The notes under the pieces are model-generated. The model saw nothing but the letters and a program-made list of their open reading frames with translations. It had not been told where the DNA came from and did no database searches. The position numbers were made by a program, and so were the translations under genes. Below are positions 35,840-47,075 of a DNA stretch of 64,000 bases, one piece after another. This DNA comes from Chromera velia (taxonomy: Eukaryota; Sar; Chromeraceae): positions 1 through 64,000 of the forward strand of contig JAHBMJ010003830.1 of the NCBI GenBank assembly GCA_018398765.1, in the 5' to 3' direction. The stretch's first letter is position 1, and the number at the start of each line of letters is the position of its first letter.

Positions 35840-36010
35840 GTTGACAAGTCCGACAAGTGGCCTTGTCGGTTTGACAAACGGGCTTGCAGGTTCGACAAGT
35901 GAGGTTGAAGATCCGACAACTGAGCTTGAAGGTTCGACAAGCGAGATTGAAGGTTCGACAAATGAGATTTAAGGTTCAACAAGTGAGATTGGAGGTTCGA
36001 CAACTTAAAA
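35840..36010 (+). repeat. 21-bp minisatellite
   Basis: About eight degenerate copies of a unit like ggttcgacaagtgagattgaa. On the minus strand it gives a phantom Leu-Ser-Asn-Leu-Gln repeat frame that I do not treat as a gene. Confidence 0.8.
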
Positions 36011-37300
36011 ATCACACACGGAAGTCACTGGTCCAACATACGGAATCAGGGTTCGACATACGGAACCAAAGTCCAACAAACCAAATTGCAGATTTCTGGA
36101 TTCAAATTTCACTTCTTTGAAAGTAGGATCGGGATCGTCAAGATCATGAATTTCATGAAAAGTTGCAACCTCGCAAAAATGTCATACAATCGTTCGACAT
36201 AAAAAGTCATCTGAGCCAGAGTTTGACAAAAAGATCGACACGTTCTTTCTCTTTCCATGTGTGTCTCTTTTTTCCCTCCTTAATTTTCTTATATGTTTTA
36301 TGTATTCCGTTTTGTCTTTGGTGTGTTTTACCATCTCTAAACGGTCGTACAATAAAAAGATCGACAAGAAGATTGACAAAAAGATCGACTAAACCTGGAG
36401 CACACTCTCCAGAGAGTTCACAAAAGTTTTTATATCCTTGCTCATAAAATATACAAAATTTCTTTGCACTTCTCTTCCTATGCCCATGCCTGCAGTCCTT
36501 TAATAAGCTTACCAACAAGTTTGACAAGCGGGTCGACAAGTCGTACTTAGCTACGATTCTTGTTAGGCCATTTGCATCATGGTCGATCCCTGAGCCTTCC
36601 TCTTCTGACCCAGCGGCCTATATAACCACCTCAGCCATGCAGATCTCACCACGTATAGCAATATTGATAACACTCTGTCTAAAAGCAACGACGGGTTTTA
36701 CTAGGTTTATGTACCGACAGGTAAACTTGGCCTGATCTAGTACCCGACTTATTATTTGGTCATATTTTACATATATTTTATAATTTTGCTTTACTCTAGC
36801 TGTTTATTACATTGTTATGGGAAACTCTATTAGTATTTTATTTATGCTCATAATGCAGCTCATTCTATATGAGTTTATTATTATTTAATTTTTTATAATT
36901 TTCCGCAGGATTTCTTGGATGATAAATAAATACCCGTTAACCCTATAAGGCAGCATATATATATTATCTTTCTTTCTAAAATTTTTTTTTCTTCCTTGCA
37001 AGTTCTCTCTCTTTTTTTTTTTCTTAAGAAAACTGAAAGCGTAACAAAACAGTGAATGCGATCCACATCTATGGGTCGGCCCTTATAAATATAGTTGAAA
37101 TAGTCAGCTATTTTCACTACTTTCACAACTATTTTTATAATTGCTAACCTAGACAACTATTTTATTCTTAATATAGCAAAAATAGTTTACTATAACAACT
37201 ATTCTAACTATTTTTATAGGTCGTCATCTTCCATCGAAAAAGGGTTTTCACACATTTGTAGAACAAAGATGCAGCTTGATTTAGTGTTGAGAGAGACAAA

Positions 37301-38344
37301 TCACACCACATAATTGTTGACCCAAAAGCGATGGTCTTTTGGGTCGCGCACTTCTTCTGCCCTTGCTCGCACGCTTGTACGAGATGCTCGCTGCTGTATA
37401 ACTCTACGCCAGTTCCATATCAAGTCTAGCATTAAGACAACCCGATCAACAACATGCTCTACAAAAAACACATCTGAATAGTGATCAAACGCAACGTATT
37501 TTACATGAAGTGGGCTGGAATATACAGGGCATTCATTCTCGTCAAATTCTTGTATTGTTTCAACAAGATAGAACTTTCTTTCTAGGACCCTTGCCCACTT
37601 CTCTGCAATCTCGCTCGGTGTACTTTCACGCAGACGCAACACAAAGAGAAAGGAAAGAACACCGAACAAAGTCCACTTTTCTGCACGGAAATCGTCTTTT
37701 GTCATGATGTTTTCAATCTCTGGTGGACGGGGGGGATTATACTCACTGTCTTTCCATTGAACGGGAACAGGTGAAAATACACGGAAGTTGCCGTGACAAT
37801 TCCTTTCACTCTCTCCCTCCCCTGCTGGTTCTGCATTTCCATTCTGTTCACTTTCCCTCCTCCCTCCTCTCCCCCCCTCCCCTTCTCTCTGGACGTCAGA
37901 CCCATCGCCCTCTTCTTTCTTTCTAACCGACGGCCATGCAGACGCTATCTCCCAAGCATCTGACATAGAGAAATTTTCTTCCCGAAACTCAGTCTCATGA
38001 AGCAGAAGCTTGTGATACATTTTGACATCTGGTATATATATTTTCCTGAACACCAAAATGATCCCATGACCGCAGAGTTTGTCTCTGATGTCTGCTTTCT
38101 TCTCGTGCATCTGCTCGGCAACATCTCGATCGTACCCATACAGATGCATGTACAGAATTTCAGTCAGAGAGGGAATCAGACGATGGATAAATCGAATCTT
38201 CTCTTTGACTGCCCCTGCACTCTGCACATCAAAGAGCAAGTAGTCCCCTACAAACCAAAAAAAAAATTCCTTCAACTTTTCATCTCTCTTTTCAGCTGTC
38301 TTCCTCCGTTTTCTTTCGGTATCTTTCTCAAAGAGAATGTCCAT
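37301..38344 (-). CDS. Unknown 347-residue protein carried by the LTR insertion
   Basis: Uninterrupted frame from an ATG at 38344 (in-frame TGA seven codons upstream) to TGA at 37301-37303. The N-terminus is highly charged and basic (RKRRKTAEKRDEKLKEF). Two folded-looking parts follow, about residues 25-140 (FWFVGDYLLFDVQSAG, RFIHRLIPSLTEILYMHLYG, KMYHKLLLHETEF) and about 210-320 (EKWTLFGVLSFLFVLRLR, EKWARVLERKFYLVETI, FVEHVVDRVVLMLDLIWNW). They are separated by a low-complexity Glu/Gly/Arg linker at about 148-190. I recognise no catalytic motif. Intactness within a decayed neighbourhood suggests recent arrival or continued use. It could be an element-borne gene or a captured host gene. Confidence 0.6.
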   Translation of the reverse strand: MDILFEKDTERKRRKTAEKRDEKLKEFFFWFVGDYLLFDVQSAGAVKEKIRFIHRLIPSLTEILYMHLYGYDRDVAEQMHEKKADIRDKLCGHGIILVFRKIYIPDVKMYHKLLLHETEFREENFSMSDAWEIASAWPSVRKKEEGDGSDVQREGEGGRGGRRESEQNGNAEPAGEGESERNCHGNFRVFSPVPVQWKDSEYNPPRPPEIENIMTKDDFRAEKWTLFGVLSFLFVLRLRESTPSEIAEKWARVLERKFYLVETIQEFDENECPVYSSPLHVKYVAFDHYSDVFFVEHVVDRVVLMLDLIWNWRRVIQQRASRTSVRARAEEVRDPKDHRFWVNNYVV

Positions 38345-38490
38345 GGCTTCTTGCTCTGTAACTCAGGTCAGCATAGACTTCTCAAAAAAACGGTGCGTGA
38401 TGCAGGACAAGAGAGCATTCAATGACTTGTGGGCATGCTCAAAGGGCTCTGTTGATAAGAGAACAGGAGGGCCATGTCTAATACACCCCA

Positions 38491-38702
38491 GCGAATGCGA
38501 TTCAATTAGATACATACAAGCACATGCTTCTCAGTAGATCGAAGCATGCAAGTAGAAGATCGATTAGTGAAAACCGTTTGAAGTCAAGTAGGGAATTGCC
38601 TTAGTGAATGAACAACGAACACACACAATAAATTCTGTGCACCTTAAGATACCTCAACTCCTATATAGATCTTCACTGGTCTATAGGAATTGGGGCTTTT
38701 CA
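38491..38702 (+). repeat. 3' LTR of second copia element, second piece
   Basis: Resumes the LTR at agcgaatgcg, exactly where the first piece stopped, and ends gggcttttca. Confidence 0.85.
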
Positions 38703-38707
38703 ATACC

Positions 38708-39459
38708 TCTTGAGAGATTTAAGCTTTTGATTCGGAGTACGCTCATTGAGACGTATGTACTTGGACCTAGACTCGGACATACTTTAATCCTAACATAGTA
38801 TAGCATGTCATCCTGAAATTTGCTAAAAAATAAAAACTTTTCTTTATCTCATGTTTCAAAAATTGTATGATTTAAGATGACACAAGCATCCAGCGAGCTC
38901 TAAATATTGACAACGATGACAAGTCACATAGTTACAGCCATAGCTTAATTTCTCTTTAATAAGATTTTTTGGGGGGGAACACATGCACTCAAAGGCTTGC
39001 CGGACGTGAGTAGAAACATTAGTCTGTATGCCGAAGCATGTAAATCTCTACCCTTCCTCCCTCACTTCCCCCTTGACAAAGCTCTTAAGAAAGTTTGGCC
39101 AATCAAGTTTTTTGAATCTCAGACTCTGTCTCATTACCGGTGCAGTGACAGTGTGCCGGGTACATGTCTCCTTTCGACATTTCCTTCTTTCTGATTGTCA
39201 GCCTTTGCGCAAAGAAAAGGGCAGAGAGTTCGATTTTTTAATCGATCAACGGAATCTACGCATGCCTCTTCCCTGCGTCCAATCCCTCAAACCGAAAAGA
39301 CTAAATAAAACGCGCATGTGCAGACAAAATGAATTGCTACATCCCTTCACCCCTCTGCTTCATCCAACTATGGTTCCGGTTCCAATGTTGCCACACACCA
39401 GCACGCGTATCCTTATCTCAAACATCCCCGTGTCCCGTCCTCCAACACATTAACTCTCT
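38708..39459. other. Boundary between repeat-rich and gene-rich halves
   Basis: AT-rich at first, then pyrimidine-rich, and holds the likely 3' untranslated part of the SRP72 gene. No separate gene seen. Confidence 0.45.
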
Positions 39460-40674
39460 TCACTTCTTTCTGCCTCTGTTCTTCTTTCTGTTCGAAGAAG
39501 CCTCCGTAGATGCCCCCCCAACGTGGACATGGGCAGTAGACGGCCCCTGCTTGAACTGGCCCGTCTCCTGGCCATCCGACACGGCGGCGCCCTGGGGCCC
39601 CCTCGAGAGGTTTTTCCTCTTCGCCATCATCTTCTTGTACTCCGCTCTGCAACAGAGGTATGTTTTTGATGCCGTGCACTCAAACCAAACGCACTTGACT
39701 GCTGACATGAAACGAAGAAAGACGCTGAGTTTGAGAAGAAACAGAAGGATCGGCTGAGCGGGCCCAGGATCGAAGTTCAGAGAGTACGTCTGTAGTCATT
39801 TTCTCTTTTTTTCGCAGCGGACAAAAAAGGTAACAGGTGTAAGTACAAACAGACAGGTGCGCATGCAAAAAGGCAGGCCGACAAAGACGGACATAGACAC
39901 ACAGATGGACACGCCAACTGACCTCTCTCTCTTCGGGAGCCATCTCTCGGGGTCCGGGGGAGGTCCCGGATTGTTCGGATCGAAATTCTTTGGATACCTG
40001 AGTGCATGAGGGACAGAGGGGGGGTTGGCTCGATGCGAAGAGGACAGACATGCAAGATGCAAACGGGAGTGAGTAATACGGTACCGTCGCGGGCCGAGAT
40101 TCAGAAAGAACTGATACGTGCAGGAAATGGTTGGATGAAAATCTTAGAACAAAAGCACCTGCCGAGCACATAAGAAGAGAAAAAGACACTGTGAAAAAAT
40201 AAGACAGAGACCAGTAGAAAGACAAAAAAGTACCTACTCACCGAATTTTCTTCTTGCGTTTCTTTTTCAATGCTGTCGCTCCCTCTCCTCCCTCTGCTGC
40301 CACCCCAGCAGATGCCAAAGCAGAGGCAGACGACGAAGAGGCAGCTGCAGCGCTGGGTGATCCCTCGCCCCCGTCCTCTTCTTTCTTGTCTCTCTGGAGA
40401 AGAGGCACCCCCTCTGCACTGCCCGTCTGTCCGACGGGTCTGCCTTGCAGCGACTTGGCAATCCTTTCTGCGTTCTCTGCCTTGGCTGCCTGCATCCTTT
40501 TCGTCTTCTGAATCTTCGGAAGCGGTCGGCTCTCCAGTTCCGTCGCGTCTGCAAGATGGAAGGAAGCAAAAGAGAAAGGAGGGGGGGGAAGCTTCTTTTC
40601 CAACTGTTCGGAGAAAAAGAGAAGGAACACCTTGGAAAAGACAACCACAGAGGAAAAGACGAAAAAGGCGGAAC

Positions 40675-40715
<41 letters not shown>

Positions 40716-42383
40716 TGTGTGTGTGTGTATGCATGTGTCTCTCCACACACATCAAAGCGACGGAAACGTTCGCTGTGCCCTGCTACCTGCCCGTAAGCGT
40801 CTCTTTCCAGCCGCTGCCTCATCGGACAGACAACCCAATACGTCACGTGCGCGAATACACACCACAACGTACCGCGGCAACACGTATGTACCACAAGACT
40901 GCATTCATGCATACACACATACATCCGCAAAAGAGTGCCCCCCCGCACAGCTACCCACCGAGTCTCTTGACATCATCGGGCAGCTTCAGCTTTCTCTGGA
41001 ACGACCGCGCCTCGTCCTTCTTCCCCGACAGAGCAGAGGCAGCGACCATTCCGCAGAGAGCAGAGGGGTCGGCGCTGTCGACCTGGAGACGGAGGGGGGG
41101 GAGCAGGGCATTGAGTGTGACTGATTGTTTGACGGAGAAACGCAAAACAAAAGGCTCGATGTTGAATGACTGCTATCTAGTGGGCGCGCACAAGCAAGGA
41201 GGACATCCCATAGGCTTCTGTGCTTCTTCCTGCCGCGCCGCTCCGGTCAGCAAACGGGAACCGGCAAAGACGCATACAGTCTTGGTGTGCCGGAGCAGAG
41301 GGTCTGTTGCGGGGGGGAGAAGAGAGGGAACGAAGGGAAGTCAATCCGTCATCCCTGGAAAGGGAAAAGTCAACTGAACCATCATTAGCGTCTCTACATG
41401 GCCTCACTCACTTGCTCACTGTACCTCTCACTGACCTCATCGAGTATCTGCTTGAAGTATTTTCTTTCATACAGAAGTATTTTTATGTATGTATGTATGT
41501 ATGTATGTATGTTATGTATGTATGTATGTATCATAAAGAAAATGCATGTATCTCTCACTGACCTCATCGAGGATCTGCTTGAAGTACGCTCCCGCATCAT
41601 CCCACCGCTTCAGCTTCAGGCACAGCTCTGTGAACACAGACAGACACAAAGAAAGAACACACGGATGTAAGTAAGCAAGAAAACAAAAAGAAAGAAAGAA
41701 AGAAAGGCAGGCAGGCAGGCAGGCAGACAGGCAGACAGACAGACAGACAGACAGACTGTATGACTTCTTTTTCCCCCTGTTTTCCTTCTTTTTCCAGACA
41801 GACACAAAGAAAAAGCACACGGATATAAGGAAGCAAGAAAACAAAAAGAAAGACAGACAGGCAGGCAGGCAGGCAGGAAATGTAGAACAAGGGAAAGAAA
41901 CCCCCTTCGCTCCCCCGCCTCATCCCTCCTTCCCTCTTACCTGCAGATGACAGAAGAATGTCTTTCAGGTTTTGTTTCTCCTGCTGGGTGCTTCTCTTTT
42001 GTCCACCACTCTTCTTGCAGAAAGCGATCGCCTCGTTCAATACCTTCACGGCACCGTCTGTGTCCTTCGCCTTTTGGAGAACCGCAACGTAGGCGGCCAA
42101 AAAATCTGCACCCGTCAGAAACAAATACACGCACTGGTGCAAAGGAGGACCTTTTGGCTCTCTTCTGCTTCGTCAAACGAAGAAAGGAAGGAACGAAGAA
42201 AACGACAAGGTCTCCACCAACCGAAATGTCGTGAATGGTGCAGGTTTCAAGTCAAGTCAAGCCCAGACGAGATGCATGATGGGCTGCCACGAGACAAAAA
42301 AGAATGTTCCGAGAGAGAACAGCCGACACGAGGGCCATACGATTCATGCTCATCGAAATGGGTCTGGATCAATACTCATGCCA

Positions 42384-42416
<33 letters not shown>

Positions 42417-45400
42417 GAGAGAGCGAGAGAAAGAGAGAGAGAGAGAGAGAGAGNAAGAGAGAGACCGACTCGGATTTCCCAGGTATCTCCCCTGGATGCC
42501 TTCAAGGATTGCTGCCGCCTCAGTGAAAGCTCCGTGCTTCGCTTTGTGAAACGCCAGACTCATCTGCAAGCATTCACACAAGCGATCAATACATGCTGTT
42601 CCAAACAGCATCTGTCTACTTGCACAAAAACATCTCTGGGTCCATCTGCAAGCCCTCAAAAAGAGTCTCGGAAGAGCGGATCGACAAAAAGACCGCCAGT
42701 GAATCGAGAAAATATCAAGCGAAGTCATGACATAGGAAGGGGCAGGGATGCAGAGTTTCTTTCGAAATTCTCCTCTGAACTCATCAGATATGTTTGGTGT
42801 CGGCTGTGCGACCGCGCAGTGACGTGCGCAGAGAGGTATCATGCAACGACTCTCCGTATGGGTACACGCAAGCAACCGTAAAGCAAAGCATACAAAACCA
42901 CAGACGTACACAAAGAGGCGCGAGAGCAGGCGGCGCTGCCGAACTGCCGCACAGGGTGCTCAACTGACCGCGACTTCGTCTCTCTCTCGCTGCCCTCCTG
43001 CTGCTTGTTTCCCTTTCCCCTTTCCTGAAGCTTCCACAAACGACCGGAGGAGCTCCTCTGCCTTTGCCTGCTTCCTCTCTTTCATCTGCAGAAACACGCG
43101 AGGGAAAGCTCAACTTTCTTTCATTCTGTTTATTTCTCTTCGATCCTTTGTCTGTTTTTCAAATACGAACGGGCATTAGAAAGACGGAAGTCACGCAGAG
43201 AGGGGGGGCAGACGCCGTAGATAGAAATTTGGGTGAGACCGCTCACGTTGATCACGCACGACCGGCGTTCTTCACCAGGGCCGCCGCGTCACTTCCTAAA
43301 CGAATGCCTCCTGCTCTCGCAGCACTGCCCAGTTTCTCTGGAAACAACAAAATCCCGAATGAATCTATTTCGAACATTTCAACTGCCACCATGATCCTTT
43401 TTTCCCTTCCTTCTCCTTTCAGTGAATCTTTGAGCCTTGTCCCTCTTCATGAACGTACCAGCAATGCCGCCTCAACGAGACAGACACGTGGATGGTCGGG
43501 GAAACGCTGTTTGGCGGCTTTCAGCGCCTGCCGGCACTCCTCCACTTTTCCTGCCTGCAGAGCAACAGATGGACAAACAAAGAATCAAAAGGCAGACAAA
43601 AGAAAAGCAAACAAAATCAGGTGCAAAGACATCAGAGAGTGGTGCCGCAACCCAAACTCAGCACTCTTCTACGGAGCCTGTGTGAAAAAGTCGGTCAAAA
43701 CCAATGTTCCAAGCGTCTCGCACGGACGAAGGAGACAAGGACGTCAGGTACCCTTAAAGAAAAATTGAATGGGAGAAGAAGACGAAGAAGGCAAAGAAGA
43801 AAGAACCACACGGGGGACACACAGCAACAGGTTTGCAGGCAGAAGCCGGAACGAAGGGCGGCGGATAAATTGATGCAAGATGGGAGGCATGCAGTCTCAA
43901 CGGTCTCTCTCAAAGAAGAGAGGTGACCGTCGCCCCCTTCTGGTATTATCCTATCACACAACCCAACGAACGAACGAACGAACGGACCTGCAGCTGGACG
44001 ATGCACTTGTTCAGGGCGATGGCCGCCTGTTGTCTCTCTGTCATTCTGTACTCTAAAGAGTCCCTGGTTGCTATTTCGATTCTCTTCAGAGAGTCAAAAA
44101 GGGATGTTCCTGCACAAACAGGGGGGGGCTCTCTCTTTCGTTGCATACCTCTGCAGAGAGAAAGAGGGGAAATGGAAAAGTGGCAAACAGGAACTCAGTC
44201 ACCCATCACACACTCCATCCCCTCTCCAAGTCACCATCCTACCTTCGTCCTCCCCCCCGACACACACGACACCTCCCTCCTGTTCATCTTTTCCGTTCCA
44301 CCTTCACCTTTAGCAGTCACTCCCCCCCCCCAACGACAAAGATTAAGTCGGTTCTCCCCCCTCAAACAATCCGTCTCAGATTTGAGACCCCATCCCATGA
44401 ACTAAATCACCTTCCGGTTTTGCGGCCACCCTGTTGTTTGAGGCGATGGCCATGACAGTCACATCAGACTCGGCTGCCTTCCCTCCCTGAAGGACTTTCT
44501 GAAGAAGAGCGTGGGCCTCGGCGCTCTGTCCAAGTTTCTGGAGCACATAGGCCTTCTGGGCTGTCACTGCCAGCATCTCTGCAGGCGGGAACCGGGGGGG
44601 GGATTCTTGTGATCAGAAACGGAAACGGCCTTTTGGGATGTCACCACCCCTAGATCAGGCAGGCAGACGAAGAAGGCAGGCAGGAGACACCGAGAGAGGC
44701 AGTCACAAAAGAAAAGAAGGGAAGAGTTCTCACGTAAAGAGATGAAGGAAAACAGACAACAAATGTCCCAGCGTCCCTCCGTAAGAACAAAACGGCGAGA
44801 CTATATCGGACAGCTCTGAGAGAATGCACAAAAAACTCATCCCTGCACGATCCACAACTTGATTCAGACTGGTCCGGTGATCGAAAGGGGCAGCATGGCG
44901 ATTCCACAGAATTCCATCCCCAGGACAGAAATCACAGAGAGTTAGAAGAAAAGAGAGCAACAACACACCAGGGTGCGTATCCGCCTCTGAGATCCCATTT
45001 CCCTCTTCCTCTCCGTGTCCGTTTCTTTCCCCAGCGCCTGATGAGGGCAACATCTCGTCTTCGAGTTCCGATCGCAGTTGATCTGCAAAGACGAGCGCAG
45101 ATGAATAAACAGACGACGGCAGAGTGAGGATCGGAGGGAATACGAACAGAAACTTCACGCGATTGGTCAAACAGCAAACACACGAAACGGAGCTCGCTTT
45201 TCCTTGCTTGACTGTCGCCTGTTGGTTTTGAGACTCATGGGGGGAAATGGGGAACAAACACACCAAAAGCTCAGCAATCACCAAGACTTGACCGGTCGGC
45301 GAGCACACGACAGAACACAAGAGACGAAGCTGTCTGAAACAACAAAGCCCTTCTGAACGTTGTTCCATTCCACACACCTTCTGCCCTATCCAGAAGTTCT

Positions 45401-47075
45401 TTTGCCGTTTCCAATTCCCCCAAGTCGATGTGAACACACGCCGAGTTGAACAGAATCTCGTACCCACACTCCGCCCCGTCCTCCAACGCGCTTTCCACCA
45501 GAGACCGCGCGCTGTCGCTGTTGCTTCCGGACACCAGAGCGGCCAATAGTTGCACACTCAACGCACTCTGCAACAAACAGAAAGACAATACGAGCTCAAC
45601 AACAGGCAGAATTGGAGGGCAATACGTGATCTCTTTGCTGCAAAGCAACAAAGAAGAAAGGTATCGATAAACGCGGAATTGCAAAAAGAAAAAGAATTCT
45701 GCGGCAGCCTGCGAATGAAACGATACCAAAAAGCGGCGAATGAGGAACAACAGCCCACGAATCTGGATGAAAACAGACGGACGGCGAAAGAGACCGACAG
45801 GTATCCGTTGGGCCGAGTTCTCCCTCGCGGATTACCAAAAGACAGTCTGACAGAGAGACCAATAGACAGTCTGACGGACAGACCAACCAGACGACTCACC
45901 GCTTCTTCCTCTTCTTCCTCCGACTGCTCCTCCCTCAGCCCTCTGTAGACATCCGCAGCCTTCTCGTACTCTCCCAGACGATAATGCTGAAGAGAGAACA
46001 GACACCACCTAGCGATCTTGCACGGTATTACATTCACCGTAGTGCAGAGAGGAAGAGAAGGGCCGACAACAGAGAAACGGAGGAAGAAAATGAAAAAAAA
46101 GAGATCAATGATCGGATGAGAGAAAACGCCAACGACACATCCAAAAAAACCCTCACACGTAGAACGGAAACAGAGACACAAATAGAACGCTCGGAGCCAG
46201 GAGCAAAAACAGAGACCGACAGGAGAACGGTGTGGCCTGGATGGAGGAGAAAGGATAACATTTCCGAAGTCTCCATCCCTTTCCCTCATTCCGCATTTCT
46301 TCATCAATCTCCCCCTTCCTCCTCTCCACCTTTTTTGCCCTGCTCCCTTGCTTCGTTCGTTTTCTTCAAAACACCCCCAACGCGTCAACAACAAACTGAC
46401 CAATTGCGCCTTCAGATGCTTCGCTGCCCTCTCTCTGTCGGGATCTCTGTCCAATTCCGTCTTCAGTTCCGGAGAGTTCACGAGAGCCATGGCCTCGCTG
46501 AACTTATTCAGACGGTACAGTGCGTAGGCCTTCTCGAAGGTGAAGGACAGCGCCCCCGTCTCCTCTTCGAACTTCCCTTTAGACCGCTTGACCGATTCGA
46601 TCAGGTCGAGGGCCTGTTGGTCCTGGGACTGTTGTACAAGGGCGTAGAGCTTGCACTTCACAGCGTCGGCATCGGGAGCAATCTCGAGAACTGCACGAAG
46701 GAAGAACAACGGCGGGGGGGGGTTCTCTTCAAACAGGAAGTCTTTCAGGTGAGCGGAAACAAGGGGGGAGGGGGGCAGGGCGGGGGGTGTCCAAAAGTGA
46801 AAAGAAAGCGAAGGGGAGATAATGGATGGGAAAAAGGCAATGACGGGTGCCGTGAATTATTGCTTCGTCCTTTCTTTCGTCTCCTGTTGGCGGACAGCTT
46901 GGAGGAGACTGGAAGAACCGAGCCAGACGAAATGCCTTTCTTTCACTCCTATCCGTCTTTCTGACTGACTTTGATTGCACGTCGACACGACTGCCGGCCA
47001 ATCCTCCTCATTTAGGCCCTCTTGCACCAGAGAGAAGAGGGCAGGAACCTCATCCATTCCGCCTGGGGAGGCCAT
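39460..47075 (-). CDS. SRP72: Signal recognition particle subunit SRP72, 16 exons
   Basis: SRP72 is the large scaffold subunit that binds SRP68 and SRP RNA in the particle that targets nascent secretory proteins to the ER. Exon starts (minus strand): 47075, 46690, 45986, 45567, 45082, 44578, 44109, 43554, 43085, 42563, 42105, 41627, 41082, 40548, 39997, 39646. Matching ends: 46970, 46401, 45900, 45378, 44969, 44411, 43988, 43459, 42969, 42470, 41941, 41563, 40959, 40242, 39923, 39460. All phases agree, giving 768 residues against about 670 in human. TPR-type helices run through residues about 10-560 (KAQLHYRLGEYEKAADVYRG; FEKAYALYRLNKFSEAMALV). The C-terminal RNA-binding signature is clear: KKKRKKKIR, then YPKNFDPNNPGPPPDPERWL, then a Lys/Arg-rich tail. 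Extra length comes from Glu/Ser-rich linkers. The least certain splice is the donor at 42470, beside a (GA)n tract. Confidence 0.93.
40677..40733. repeat. (CT)n(GT)n microsatellite in an SRP72 intron
   Basis: About 35 bases of (ct) followed by a short (gt) run, between exons ending at 40959 and starting at 40548. Confidence 0.9.
41428..41460 (-). repeat. Duplicated exon end with its splice donor, inside an SRP72 intron
   Basis: 33 bp nearly identical to 41555-41587, which spans the donor and last 25 bases or so of the exon 41563-41627. The copy keeps the donor (gag|gtcagtga) but has no acceptor-side exon part. A (TATG)n run at about 41487-41534 lies between the copies. Confidence 0.75.
41487..41880. 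repeat. Microsatellites around SRP72 exon 12
   Basis: (tatg)n at about 41487-41534, then beyond the exon (aaag)n and (caggcagacaga)-type runs at about 41686-41758, with a related second copy at about 41846-41878. The duplicated stretch agacagacacaaagaaa occurs at about 41637 and 41797. Confidence 0.8.
42384..42466. repeat. (CA)n(GA)n microsatellite with an undetermined base
   Basis: (ca)n then (ga)n, with an N at 42454. It abuts the inferred donor of the SRP72 exon 42470-42563, so the exon edge lies in sequence that is hard to assemble. Confidence 0.9.

Larger units (their letters stand above)
35689..38490. mobile_element. 2.8-kb insertion inside the copia LTR
   Basis: Foreign segment that interrupts the LTR. 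It begins TGTTATGACCTCCCC, a start common in Gypsy-type LTRs. It contains a 21-bp minisatellite and a TATA-like ctatataacc at 36618-36627 in an LTR-promoter-like setting, and on its right carries the minus-strand open frame 37301-38344. I find no inverted ends and no clear target duplication, so its class is open: an LTR element remnant with cargo, or a compound insertion. Confidence 0.65.
34139..38702 (+). mobile_element. Internally deleted copia element, 3' LTR split by an insertion
   Basis: Fossil copia element on the plus strand: 5' LTR 34139-34461, primer site 34462-34473, about 1.1 kb of internal sequence with a pol remnant, a purine tract just before 35583, then a 3' LTR in two pieces (35583-35688 and 38491-38702). 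The 5-bp duplication ATACC lies outside both ends, which shows that the 2.8 kb between the LTR pieces is a later insertion. Most of the coding body is missing and the rest is broken. LTRs differ at roughly 18 aligned sites plus an indel over about 215 bases compared. Confidence 0.88.

Noticed and set aside
35821-36120. Leucine-rich-looking frames on both strands
   Set aside because: Translations of the 21-bp minisatellite; no flanking protein-like sequence.
40254-41377. Long plus-strand frames opposite SRP72 exons
   Set aside because: They are antisense to well-supported exons and run through (CT)n(GT)n microsatellite, giving Ser/Leu strings.
43264-43317. Candidate extra SRP72 exon
   Set aside because: It starts after an AG, but no frame agrees with both neighbours. 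Joining 43459 directly to 43085 keeps phase and gives the expected family sequence (LVEAALL then KERKQAKAEELL).
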